A DNA stretch of 5,734 bases, from positions 1 to 5,734 of the forward strand of contig JAKAXG010000323.1 in NCBI GenBank assembly GCA_021827225.1, in the 5' to 3' direction. Origin of the DNA: Actinomycetes bacterium. Lineage in GTDB: Bacteria > Actinomycetota > Acidimicrobiia > Acidimicrobiales > Palsa-688. The first letter of the stretch is position 1; each line of letters opens with the position of its first letter. The notes beneath the pieces were generated by a model, which was not told where the DNA came from, ran no database searches, and saw nothing but the letters and a program-made list of their open reading frames with translations. A program made the translations under genes and the position numbers. Shown piece after piece: positions 1-5,734 of the stretch.

Positions 1-3000
1 CCGTGACCGGCTCCACGGAGGAGCGCCGGGCCCGGCGGGAGTAGGCGTGCATGCGGGCCAGCAGCCGGCGGGCGACCCACTCCGGCGCCCCGGCGCCGGG
101 CGTGTAGCGCCCCTCGAAGACGAAGCCTTCCTGCTGGAGCACGGCCAGCGCCCAGGCCACCCGGCCCGGCGGGAGGGTGCTGGCCTGCGCCAGGGCCGCG
201 GCGGTGGTGACCCCGCTCAGCTCCAGGTGCCCCCGGATGGCTGCCACCGTGCCCTCGTCGCCGCCGGCGAGGGCGGCCCGGGCGGCCGGCAGCGTCTCGG
301 CGGTGGTCCACAGCTCGGCGCCGTCGGGGGTCTGCAGAGCCACCGCCCGGTTGCCGGCGGCCAGCCGGTCGAAGAGGGGCCGCCACGGCTCGGCCGCCCG
401 TAGCACGACCGTCGAGGACAGCAGGTCGTGCAGCTCGTCGGGCGAACCCGGCGCGGGCTGTATCTCGGCGTGCACGGCCGATATGGCGGCCGGGTCCAGC
501 GCCCCGAGCGACGACAGGTCGGGGGCCAGCCCGCGCCGCAGCTGCACGGCGTTGGTGCGGCGGTTCTGGAACTCCTCGTCGTCGAGGAAGGCGTAGGGCC
601 GGGCGGTGACGATCTCGTGCGCCAGCACCGACGGCTCGGTGGTGTCCCGGCAGTGCACCTCCAGGTCACCGGTCTCGATGCGCTCGACGACGGCCCGCGC
701 CCCCTCCAGGTCCATGGCCTCGTGGAGGGTGTCGGCGATGGTCTGGCGCACGAGGACGTGGTCGGGGATCTCGCGGGGCCCGACGATGTTGTCCTGACAG
801 GCGGCCGCCTGGGGGAAGACGGCGGCCAGCAGGTCGTCGGCTTCCATGCGCTGTATGGGAGGGGGGTTGCGCCGGCCGCCCTTCCAGCGCAGCACCATCA
901 GGGACCGGTTGAGGTTCCACCGCCAGCGGGACTGGAACATGGGCGAGTCCAGGATGGCGTGGGCCAGGGTGTCCTCGAGGGTGCTGCTCGACAGGTATCC
1001 CGGGACCTCCTCGAGCGGGAAGCTGTGGTGCGGGCCGAGCGACAGCACCACGGCGTCGTCGGTGGCCGCGGCCTGCAATTCAAAGTTGAAGCGACGGCAG
1101 AACTTCTTCCGCAGGGCCATCCCCAGGGCCCGGTTGATCCGGGCCCCGAACGGTGAGTGCAGCACCAGTTGCATGCCGCCGGTGTCGTCGAAGAACCGTT
1201 CGAGCACCAGCAGCTCCTGCGTGGGCATGGCCCCCAGGGCGGCCCGGCCGGCCGCCAGGTAGTCCACGACGGTGGCCGACGCCACCGGGTCGATCCCGGC
1301 CGTCTCGGCCAGATACCGGCGGGCCCCGTCCGGGTCCCCGGCGCAGACGAAACCGTCGACCCGGCGGCGCAGTTCCGACACTTCCTGCGACAGCTCGGCC
1401 GTGCGGGCGGGTGCCTCTCCCAGCCAGAACGGCACGGTCGGTGGGGTGTCGCCGGCGTCGCGGACGCGCACCACGCCCGCCTCCACCCGGCGGATCTGCC
1501 ACGAGTGGCTGCCGAGCAGGAAGATGTCCCCCGGGGACGACTCGACCGCCCAGTCCTCGTTCACCGTGCCGACCAGGGCGTCGTCGGGCTCGGCCAGGAC
1601 CCGGTAGTCGCCGGTCTCGGGGATGGCGCCGCCCGAGGTGGCGGCGGCCAGCCGGGCGCCCTTGCGGGGGCGCAGCTCGCCGTTGACCCGGTCGTAGTGC
1701 AGGTAGGCGCCGCGCCGACCCCGGCCGGTCTGGATGCCGTCGCTGACCAGGTCGAGCACCTCGGCGAAGTCGCGGTCGCTGAGGTGGCGGTAGGGGTCGG
1801 CCCGGCGGAGCAGCCCCAGCAGGTCGGCGCGGCCCCACTCCCGGGCCGAGACCTCGGCCACCACCTGCTGGGCGGCGATGTCGAGAGGCAGGCGGGCTGT
1901 GACGATGGCGTCGAGGCGACCGGCCCGGACGGCGGACAGGAGGGCGCTGCACTCCACCAGCTCGTCGCGGGTGAGCGGGAAGAGCCGCCCCCGCGGCGTG
2001 CCGTCGCGCGAGTGGTTGGACCGGCCCACCCGCTGGAGGAAGGTGGCGATGCTCCGCGGGCTGCCGATCTGGCAGACCAGTTCCACCGGCCCGACGTCGA
2101 TGCCCAGCTCCAGCGACGCGGTGGCCACCAGCGCCCTCAGGTCGCCGGCCCGCAGCCTGGTCTCCACCCGGTGGCGGCGCTCCTTGGAGAGGCTGCCGTG
2201 GTGGGCGGCGACGACGTCGTCGCCCAGGCGCTCGGCGAGCTGGTGGGCCAGCCGCTCGGCCAGCCGCCGGGTGTTGACGAACACCAGGGTGGTGCGGTGC
2301 TCGGCCACCAGGGCGGCGATGCGGTCGAGCACGTCGCCCATCTGCGCCGCCGACGCCACGGCCTCCAGCTCGCCGTCGGGCAGCTCGAGGGCCAGGTCGA
2401 GCTCCCGGCGGTGCCCGACGTCGACCACCGCCGGCAGCGGCCGGTCGCCGACCAGCAGCCGGCCGACCACCTCCACCGGGCGCTGGGTGGCGGAGAGACC
2501 GACCCGCACCGGCCGGCGGTCGCAGAGAGCCTCGAGCCGTTCCAGCGTCACGGCCAGGTGGGCCCCCCGCTTGTCGCGGGCCACGGCGTGGATCTCGTCG
2601 ACGATGGCGGTACGGGTGCTCCTGAGCATCTCCCGACCCCGGGGGCTGGTGAGAAGGAGGTACAGCGACTCGGGGGTGGTGACGACGAACGCCGGTGGCC
2701 GGCGCAGCATGGTGGACCGCTCGGACGCGGTGGTGTCCCCGGTGCGGACCGCCACCCGGATGGGCGCCGGCTCCATGCCCAGCTCCCGGGCCACCTCGGC
2801 GATGCCGGCCAGCGGCTTCTCCAGGTTCTCGGCGATGTCGACGGCCAGGGCCTTGAGCGGCGACACGTAGACGACCCGGACCCCCCGGCCGACGTCCAGC
2901 CCGGCCCGGTGCTCCAGGTAGAGGGTGTTGATGGCGGTCAGGAAGCCGGCGAGCGTCTTCCCGGAGCCGGTAGGGGCGGCGACGAGGGTGTCACGGCCGG

Positions 3001-3112
3001 CGGCGATGAGCGGCCAGGCCAGGCGCTGGGGTTCGGTCGGCCCCAACGGGAACCGCCGGGCGAACCACTCGGCGACGGCCGGGTGGAACGGCTGGCCGGC
3101 CACCTCCACCAC
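1..3112 (-). CDS. lhr: Long-form Lhr superfamily-2 DNA helicase (C-terminus cut by window edge)
   Basis: This is an ATP-dependent 3'-5' DNA translocase/helicase of the Lhr family, acting on DNA in the cytoplasm and linked to DNA repair. About 1037 residues are present with no in-frame stop, and the gene continues past base 1. Visible motifs are a Q-motif-like Q29, Walker A PTGSGKT (K52), TTPES near residue 145, DEIH at 172-175, SAT at 207-209, VFVNTRR (N280) and motif VI QRVGRSNH starting at Q360. A winged helix follows at about 405-480. The Lhr-specific domain spans roughly 485-850 and includes HSWQI (W538), probably the base-stacking tryptophan region described for mycobacterial Lhr. Residues about 955-1037 look like a second winged helix, so this is the long form (about 1400-1500 residues in relatives), not the core-only form. 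The GTG at 3112 is chosen because GGGAGGA lies 7 bases upstream and relatives start shortly before the FHPAV-type segment. A GTG at 3175 would add 21 residues. Asn366 replaces the usual second Gly of motif VI. Family assignment is firm; subclass is less certain. Confidence 0.95.
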   Translation of the reverse strand, partial: MVEVAGQPFHPAVAEWFARRFPLGPTEPQRLAWPLIAAGRDTLVAAPTGSGKTLAGFLTAINTLYLEHRAGLDVGRGVRVVYVSPLKALAVDIAENLEKPLAGIAEVARELGMEPAPIRVAVRTGDTTASERSTMLRRPPAFVVTTPESLYLLLTSPRGREMLRSTRTAIVDEIHAVARDKRGAHLAVTLERLEALCDRRPVRVGLSATQRPVEVVGRLLVGDRPLPAVVDVGHRRELDLALELPDGELEAVASAAQMGDVLDRIAALVAEHRTTLVFVNTRRLAERLAHQLAERLGDDVVAAHHGSLSKERRHRVETRLRAGDLRALVATASLELGIDVGPVELVCQIGSPRSIATFLQRVGRSNHSRDGTPRGRLFPLTRDELVECSALLSAVRAGRLDAIVTARLPLDIAAQQVVAEVSAREWGRADLLGLLRRADPYRHLSDRDFAEVLDLVSDGIQTGRGRRGAYLHYDRVNGELRPRKGARLAAATSGGAIPETGDYRVLAEPDDALVGTVNEDWAVESSPGDIFLLGSHSWQIRRVEAGVVRVRDAGDTPPTVPFWLGEAPARTAELSQEVSELRRRVDGFVCAGDPDGARRYLAETAGIDPVASATVVDYLAAGRAALGAMPTQELLVLERFFDDTGGMQLVLHSPFGARINRALGMALRKKFCRRFNFELQAAATDDAVVLSLGPHHSFPLEEVPGYLSSSTLEDTLAHAILDSPMFQSRWRWNLNRSLMVLRWKGGRRNPPPIQRMEADDLLAAVFPQAAACQDNIVGPREIPDHVLVRQTIADTLHEAMDLEGARAVVERIETGDLEVHCRDTTEPSVLAHEIVTARPYAFLDDEEFQNRRTNAVQLRRGLAPDLSSLGALDPAAISAVHAEIQPAPGSPDELHDLLSSTVVLRAAEPWRPLFDRLAAGNRAVALQTPDGAELWTTAETLPAARAALAGGDEGTVAAIRGHLELSGVTTAAALAQASTLPPGRVAWALAVLQQEGFVFEGRYTPGAGAPEWVARRLLARMHAYSRRARRSSVEPVT

Positions 3113-3119
3113 GGAGCGG

Positions 3120-3126
3120 TCCTCCC
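3120..3126 (-). promoter_or_regulatory. Ribosome binding site deciding the lhr start
   Basis: On the minus strand this reads GGGAGGA, a strong Shine-Dalgarno match, 7 bases before the GTG at 3112. A second GTG follows one codon later (3109). It favours 3112 over the upstream in-frame GTG at 3175, which has no Shine-Dalgarno sequence. Because it lies inside the longer reading frame, it could also be an internal re-initiation site. Confidence 0.65.
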
Positions 3127-3182
3127 ACAGCCGGGGCTGGGCCCCTCCGGCCGGGGCGGACAGCAGGTCGACCACGCCGCCG

Positions 3183-3212
3183 ATGGTAGACGTCGAACGG
3201 GCGTTCGGTCCA
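3183..3212 (-). promoter_or_regulatory. Putative sigma-70-type promoter of lhr
   Basis: Reading the minus strand, TGGACC (3212-3207) is a 4/6 match to a -35 hexamer and TACCAT (3188-3183) a 4/6 match to a -10 hexamer, separated by 18 bases. The LexA box fills most of the spacer. Transcription would start near 3176-3175, so the message would either have a leader of about 63 bases before the Shine-Dalgarno-led GTG at 3112, or begin almost exactly at the GTG at 3175 (leaderless). The individual hexamers are weak; the coincidence with the operator raises their credibility. Confidence 0.5.
3193..3208. promoter_or_regulatory. SOS box (LexA operator) upstream of lhr
   Basis: The sequence TCGAACGGGCGTTCGG is an almost perfect inverted repeat: CGAACG and CGTTCG arms around GG. 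It matches the actinobacterial LexA consensus TCGAAC-N4-GTTCGA at 11 of 12 fixed positions; only the last base differs (G for A). The box lies within the proposed spacer between the lhr -35 and -10 hexamers, where bound LexA would occlude polymerase. It is 81 bases upstream of the lhr GTG at 3112 and about 112 bases upstream of the divergent small gene at 3320. Such sites repress genes until RecA-stimulated LexA cleavage after DNA damage. LexA itself is not in this window. Confidence 0.85.
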
Positions 3213-3304
3213 CCCGGTAATCGCCCGATAGGGTCCAACGGCCCTGGCTGCGCGGATGGCCGAACTGGGACGCTGAGCCCGTGACGCTGCAGAAGGCCAC
3301 CGTC

Positions 3305-3310
3305 AAGGAG
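3305..3310 (+). promoter_or_regulatory. Ribosome binding site of the 73-residue gene
   Basis: AAGGAG lies 9 bases upstream of the ATG at 3320. It decides that start over an in-frame GTG at 3281, which has no comparable signal; the AAGGAG would fall inside the longer frame. Confidence 0.6.
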
Positions 3311-3319
3311 TTTCCCGCC

Positions 3320-3541
3320 ATGACCGCCGAGATGATCATCGCCGAGATGGTGCGTGACTGGACCCGCCGGACCCTGCCGGGGGACACCGCCGCCGCCGAC
3401 GCCGCGGTGGCCTACGCCCTCGAGAGCTTCGCCGGCGGAGCCTCGGCCAGCGAGGCGTGCGAGGAGGCCCGCAAGATGGTGCTGTGCCGGTCCCGTCATC
3501 CCTCGGCCATGCCGAGGGTCCGGCTGGTGGCAGCTTCCTGA
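3320..3541 (+). CDS. Small helical protein of unknown function
   Basis: I do not recognise this 73-residue product. It begins MTAEMIIAEMVRDW. Two stretches look strongly helical: residues about 2-16 and an alanine/glutamate-rich region at about 24-53 containing the segment SASEACEEARKM. A basic tail with CRSRHPS and VRL follows. There is no signal peptide or membrane segment, so it is probably cytoplasmic. It has two cysteines (one in EACEEA, one in VLCRSR) with no zinc-binding spacing. Nearly all codons end in G or C, as in the neighbouring genes, which supports real coding. ATG 3320 is preferred because of the AAGGAG 9 bases upstream; GTG 3281 would add 13 residues. The stop is 28 bases before the GNAT gene, so the two are probably co-transcribed. 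It diverges from lhr across a LexA operator, so damage regulation is possible but unproven. Confidence 0.7.
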   Translation: MTAEMIIAEMVRDWTRRTLPGDTAAADAAVAYALESFAGGASASEACEEARKMVLCRSRHPSAMPRVRLVAAS

Positions 3542-3569
3542 TCGTCACGGAGGCCCCTACCGTGGGGGG

Positions 3570-4049
3570 ATGATCCGAGACGCCACTCCCTCCGACACCG
3601 GCGACCTGCTCCGCCTGATCAGGGAGCTGGCGGCCTACGAGAAGGAGCCCGACGCCGTCGAGGCGACCGAGGAGGATCTGCGCCAGGCCCTGTTCTGCCC
3701 CCATCCCAAGGTGTTCGCGGTGATCGCCGAGGAGGGCGGGGCGGCGGTCGGCATGGCGCTGTACTTCCTGTCATTCTCCACCTGGACCGGCCGCCACTCC
3801 CTCTACCTGGAGGACCTCTTCGTCGAGCCGGAGCACCGGGGCAGGGGGCTGGGACGGGCTCTGCTCACCGCTCTGGCCCGCCGGGCGGTGGAGTCGGGCT
3901 GTCGCCGGATGGAATGGGCGGTGCTCGACTGGAACGAGCCGGCCATCGGCTTCTACCGGGCCCTGGGCGCCCGGCCCATGGACGAATGGACGGTGTTCCG
4001 CCTGAGCGGCGAGGCCCTGGCCGCCGCCGCGCCGGCCGAGCCGGAGTGA
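3570..4049 (+). CDS. GNAT N-acetyltransferase, SSAT-like (diamine/thialysine type)
   Basis: This 159-residue cytoplasmic enzyme should transfer an acetyl group from acetyl-CoA to a primary amine. The whole GNAT fold is present. An IRDATPSD start leads into helix 1 with IRELAAYEKEPD (about 17-28). ATEEDL (32-37) follows, then strands around FAVIAEE. The segment YLEDLFV (79-85) carries the Glu-Asp pair (E81, D82) typical of spermidine/spermine acetyltransferases. The acetyl-CoA pyrophosphate loop RGRGLG is at 90-95, and VLDWNEPAIGFY (118-129) places Y129 at the usual proton-donor tyrosine. The closing GARPMDEWTVFRL (133-145) is characteristic of the SSAT/thialysine acetyltransferase subgroup. 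Length matches the family. The exact acceptor (polyamine, thialysine or another amine) cannot be read from sequence. The Shine-Dalgarno context is odd: GGAGG at 3549-3553 is 16 bases away, while a G-run directly abuts the ATG. It follows the small gene by 28 bases and ends at a terminator. Confidence 0.92.
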   Translation: MIRDATPSDTGDLLRLIRELAAYEKEPDAVEATEEDLRQALFCPHPKVFAVIAEEGGAAVGMALYFLSFSTWTGRHSLYLEDLFVEPEHRGRGLGRALLTALARRAVESGCRRMEWAVLDWNEPAIGFYRALGARPMDEWTVFRLSGEALAAAAPAEPE

Positions 4050-4060
4050 GGACCGGGCGC

Positions 4061-4078
4061 AGGGGCCGGCCCCTTTTT
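4061..4078 (+). terminator. Rho-independent terminator after the GNAT gene
   Basis: AGGGGCCGGCCCCT (4061-4074) is a perfect palindrome that can fold as an AGGGG/CCCCT stem with a CCGG loop. It runs directly into a five-T tract (4074-4078) in otherwise T-poor DNA. It starts 11 bases after the GNAT stop codon. On the minus strand the hairpin is preceded by A residues and not followed by T residues, so it should stop only plus-strand transcription. Confidence 0.75.
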
Positions 4079-4083
4079 CCGGA

Positions 4084-4752
4084 TCAGAGAAGGCAGGCCA
4101 GCGGGCTGGTGCGGAACTGCTGCAGGAGCTCCTGCACGTCCCGGTAGACGTGGCGGGCGCCGGCCTCGCTCAGCTCGTGTTGGCTGAAGCCGCCGGTCTC
4201 GACGGCGATGCAGCCCACGCCGGCGGCCCGGGCCGCCTGCACGTCCCACACACTGTCCCCTACCGCCAGCGCCCGGGCCGGGTCGATCCCGCCCGCCCGC
4301 ATGGCGGCCACGAACACGTCCGGCGCCGGTTTCGAGGACTCCACCTCGTCGGCGGTGGTCTGGGCGACGATGGCGTCGTCGGCGTCGATCAGCCGGCGTA
4401 GCGCCTCGAGCTCGTCCTGGGGGGCCGAGCTGGCCAGGACCACCCGCAGACCGGACTCCGAGCACCTGCGCAGCAGGGCGGCGGCGCCGGGAAAGACGCG
4501 GGCGTCGCCCATGACCTCGCGGTAACGGTCGGACCGCCGCTCGCGTGCGGCCTCGCACGGATGCCCCAGCAGCTCGGGGACCAGCTGGTCGCCGCCCATA
4601 CCCACCAGCCGGTGGATGGCGTTCATCGGCGCCCACTCGCCGGCGTCGTGCAGAGCCCGGGACCAGGCGATGGTGTGCAGGTAGTTGGTGTCGACGAGCG
4701 TGCCGTCGAGATCGAACAGCACCCCCGCTCCGAGATCGGCCATCGTCTGCAT
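4084..4752 (-). CDS. HAD-superfamily hydrolase, phosphoglycolate-phosphatase-like
   Basis: This 222-residue cytoplasmic protein is a haloacid-dehalogenase-fold hydrolase, most likely a small-molecule phosphatase or phosphomutase-type enzyme. All four catalytic motifs are visible. Motif I is FDLDGTLVD, with nucleophile D14 and acid/base D16. Motif II is VVLASSA with S108. Motif III is the lysine K141 in SSKPAPD. Motif IV is GDSVWD with D166 and D170. An alpha-helical C1 cap occupies roughly residues 20-85, as in the phosphoglycolate phosphatase and beta-phosphoglucomutase groups. The substrate cannot be assigned. The ATG directly abuts the stop codon of the upstream thioesterase gene (TAGATG) with no clear Shine-Dalgarno sequence, so translation is probably coupled to that gene. 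A second in-frame ATG at 4743 would shorten it by three residues. It converges with the GNAT gene, leaving 34 bases between the stops. Confidence 0.93.
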   Translation of the reverse strand: MQTMADLGAGVLFDLDGTLVDTNYLHTIAWSRALHDAGEWAPMNAIHRLVGMGGDQLVPELLGHPCEAARERRSDRYREVMGDARVFPGAAALLRRCSESGLRVVLASSAPQDELEALRRLIDADDAIVAQTTADEVESSKPAPDVFVAAMRAGGIDPARALAVGDSVWDVQAARAAGVGCIAVETGGFSQHELSEAGARHVYRDVQELLQQFRTSPLACLL

Positions 4753-5589
4753 CTACCCGGCGGGAGCGGCCTCGTCCCCGCTCGGCAGGTCCCGCCACAT
4801 CCTCACGATGGTGGACTGGCTGGCGGTGGCCAGCAGGGCTCCCGACTCGGACCAGAGGTGCACGTCGCCGTGGCCGAAACCGTTGACCACCTGGTGCACC
4901 CGCACATCGAGCAGAACCCATTCGGTCGGCACGATCCGGCCCAGGCGCAGGGTGTTGTCCAGGCTGTTGCCGCCGGCCCGCAGGCCCAGGGCCTGGCCGA
5001 TCCCGAACGGTACGTAATCGCCGAGCACCGCCAGAGCGGCGGCGGACATGTCCAGCACCTCCGGCAGCTTGGCCCACAACACCGACCGGCCGGCGGGCAT
5101 CCCCGGCCCGGGCAGCTCGTCCAGGGTCCGGCCCCGGGCCAGGCGGGTGTCCAACCGGTCCGGCAGCCACTCCCCTGTGCTCGGGAACCGCCATTCCCGG
5201 GCCCGGCACCGCCCGGGCGGCGGCACGTCGGGCATCTCGGCCCAGGTCCCGTGCGCCTCCATGGGCCGCTGGCCCAGGGCCGCGTTGACGGTCAGCACCT
5301 CCCGGTCGGCCACGTGGCCGACCGCCCGGGCCTGGGTGATCTGGTGGCCGGACACGGCCACGGTCACGTCGAGGTCCATCACCTCCGGGGGGCGGGTGTA
5401 GGACAGGTACTGCCCGGTGGCCCACACGACCGGTCGGCCCGTCGTGCCCTCGAGAGCGGCGATGGCGGCGCCCAGGCCGCAACCGCCGAAGAGGAAGCCG
5501 CCCGGGGTGCACACGCCCGGGGTGATCGGCAGGACCCAGCGGTAGGGGTTGTGCGTAGGCTGCAGTCCGAGGAACGTGCGGGCGTCCAC
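4753..5589 (-). CDS. TesB-like double-hotdog acyl-CoA thioesterase
   Basis: This 278-residue cytoplasmic protein resembles acyl-CoA thioesterase II (TesB/4HBT_3-type), which hydrolyses acyl-CoA to free acid and CoA. Two hotdog domains are apparent. The first contains the glycine-rich GGFLFGGCGLGAA segment (30-42). The second (about 170-265) has GDYVPFG, NSLDNTLRLG, a TEWVLLDV strand and a terminal GALLATASQSTIVR strand. Comparing by pattern with E. coli TesB (D204, T228, Q278), the equivalents are D191, S209 and Q258, so the triad is present with Ser in place of Thr. Length is normal for the family. An in-frame TAG a few codons upstream leaves the GTG at 5589 as the only sensible start; there is no nearby Shine-Dalgarno sequence. 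The gene abuts the HAD gene downstream and lies 86 bases after the partial gene upstream. Thioesterase type is fairly sure; the acyl substrate is unknown. Confidence 0.88.
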   Translation of the reverse strand: MDARTFLGLQPTHNPYRWVLPITPGVCTPGGFLFGGCGLGAAIAALEGTTGRPVVWATGQYLSYTRPPEVMDLDVTVAVSGHQITQARAVGHVADREVLTVNAALGQRPMEAHGTWAEMPDVPPPGRCRAREWRFPSTGEWLPDRLDTRLARGRTLDELPGPGMPAGRSVLWAKLPEVLDMSAAALAVLGDYVPFGIGQALGLRAGGNSLDNTLRLGRIVPTEWVLLDVRVHQVVNGFGHGDVHLWSESGALLATASQSTIVRMWRDLPSGDEAAPAG

Positions 5590-5598
5590 GGGGCGGGC

Positions 5599-5604
5599 AT
5601 GCTA
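5599..5604 (-). promoter_or_regulatory. Possible -10 element of the thioesterase-HAD pair
   Basis: On the minus strand TAGCAT fits the TANNNT pattern of actinobacterial -10 elements and lies 9 bases before the GTG start. A transcript from it would be leaderless or nearly so, which would explain the missing Shine-Dalgarno sequence. No convincing -35 hexamer is visible, so the support is weak. Confidence 0.25.
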
Positions 5605-5618
5605 GCGGCAGGTGCCTC

Positions 5619-5635
5619 CCGGCCCGGGTGGCCGG
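5619..5635. repeat. GC-rich inverted repeat between two minus-strand genes
   Basis: CCGGCC and GGCCGG arms flank a five-base spacer (CGGGT). It lies between the end of the partial gene (5676) and the thioesterase start (5589). It could be a terminator-like hairpin without a T tract or an operator; in DNA this GC-rich, short repeats of this kind also arise by chance. Confidence 0.35.
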
Positions 5636-5675
5636 CGACCGCCGTGCGGGTGGGCGGCCCCGGCGCCGGCCCCCG

Positions 5676-5734
5676 TCAGGCCGAGGCCAGCTCGTACTCG
5701 GCGGCCAGGCGGCGCAGGCGCTGCTTCAGCGCCT
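5676..5734 (-). CDS. C-terminal tail of an unidentified protein
   Basis: Reading the minus strand in from the right edge, an open frame gives ALKQRLRRLAAEYELASA followed by TGA at 5678-5676. The tail looks amphipathic and helical, with alternating Leu and Arg/Lys/Gln, and codon use matches the window. Only about 18 complete codons are visible, far too few to name a family. It is oriented the same way as the thioesterase and could be the first gene of that cluster. Confidence 0.55.
   Translation of the reverse strand, partial: ALKQRLRRLAAEYELASA

Noticed and set aside
1157..3220. A 687-codon open frame on the plus strand
   Set aside because: It is antisense to lhr, whose translation shows every helicase motif in order. 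Its product is low-complexity, rich in Gly, His, Gln and Pro, with no recognisable domain; such shadows are expected in very GC-rich DNA.
3204..3234. Plus-strand promoter TTCGGT / TAGGGT for the small gene
   Set aside because: The hexamers match poorly and the spacing is 19 bases; it is too weak to annotate, though the position next to the LexA box is noted.
3281..3319. In-frame GTG start for the small plus-strand gene
   Set aside because: No ribosome binding site precedes it, while AAGGAG is placed ideally before the ATG at 3320.
4061..4083. Terminator for the minus-strand HAD gene
   Set aside because: The hairpin there is preceded, not followed, by the A/T run when read on the minus strand, so it supports termination only from the plus side.
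3953..5512. A 519-codon open frame on the minus strand
   Set aside because: It overlaps the HAD and thioesterase genes in another frame, and its Arg/Gly/Pro-rich product has no recognisable domain.
5379..5600. ATG-started 73-codon frame beginning just upstream of the thioesterase
   Set aside because: It is out of frame with the thioesterase, which has clear hotdog-domain features. A GGGAGG lies 14 bases before this ATG, but the product is low-complexity.

Overview
The window is very GC-rich, with G or C at nearly every third codon position in its genes. It carries a LexA box of the actinobacterial type (TCGAAC-N4-GTTCGA-like). I read it as chromosomal DNA of an Actinomycetota member, perhaps an Acidimicrobiia-like lineage; the phylum is a reasonable inference and the class is a guess. 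I see no mobile element, CRISPR array, tRNA or rRNA.

Layout. Positions 1-3112 (minus strand, running off the left edge) hold most of a long-form Lhr DNA helicase: two RecA-like domains, a winged helix, the Lhr-specific domain, and the beginning of the C-terminal extension. Positions 3113-3319 form a divergent control region. It contains a near-perfect SOS/LexA operator (3193-3208) between plausible -35 and -10 hexamers of the lhr promoter. Positions 3320-3541 (plus) encode an unrecognised 73-residue helical protein. It is followed after 28 bases by a GNAT acetyltransferase of the SSAT-like (diamine/thialysine N-acetyltransferase) type at 3570-4049, which ends at a rho-independent terminator (4061-4078). 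On the minus strand, convergent with this pair, lie a HAD-superfamily phosphatase-like gene (4084-4752) and a TesB-type double-hotdog acyl-CoA thioesterase (4753-5589). They are joined stop-to-start (TAGATG). The last 59 bases are the C-terminal tail of another minus-strand gene.

How the parts work together. The clearest biology is DNA-damage control of lhr: the operator lies where bound LexA would block RNA polymerase, and Lhr helicases are linked to DNA repair. The same box is upstream of the divergent small-protein/GNAT pair, so that pair could also be damage-responsive, but this is inference only. The thioesterase and HAD genes look like a small metabolic or housekeeping unit with no visible link to repair. 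No complete novel system is evident. The items most worth following are the SOS operator, the unknown small protein that diverges from it, and the two competing start sites of lhr.
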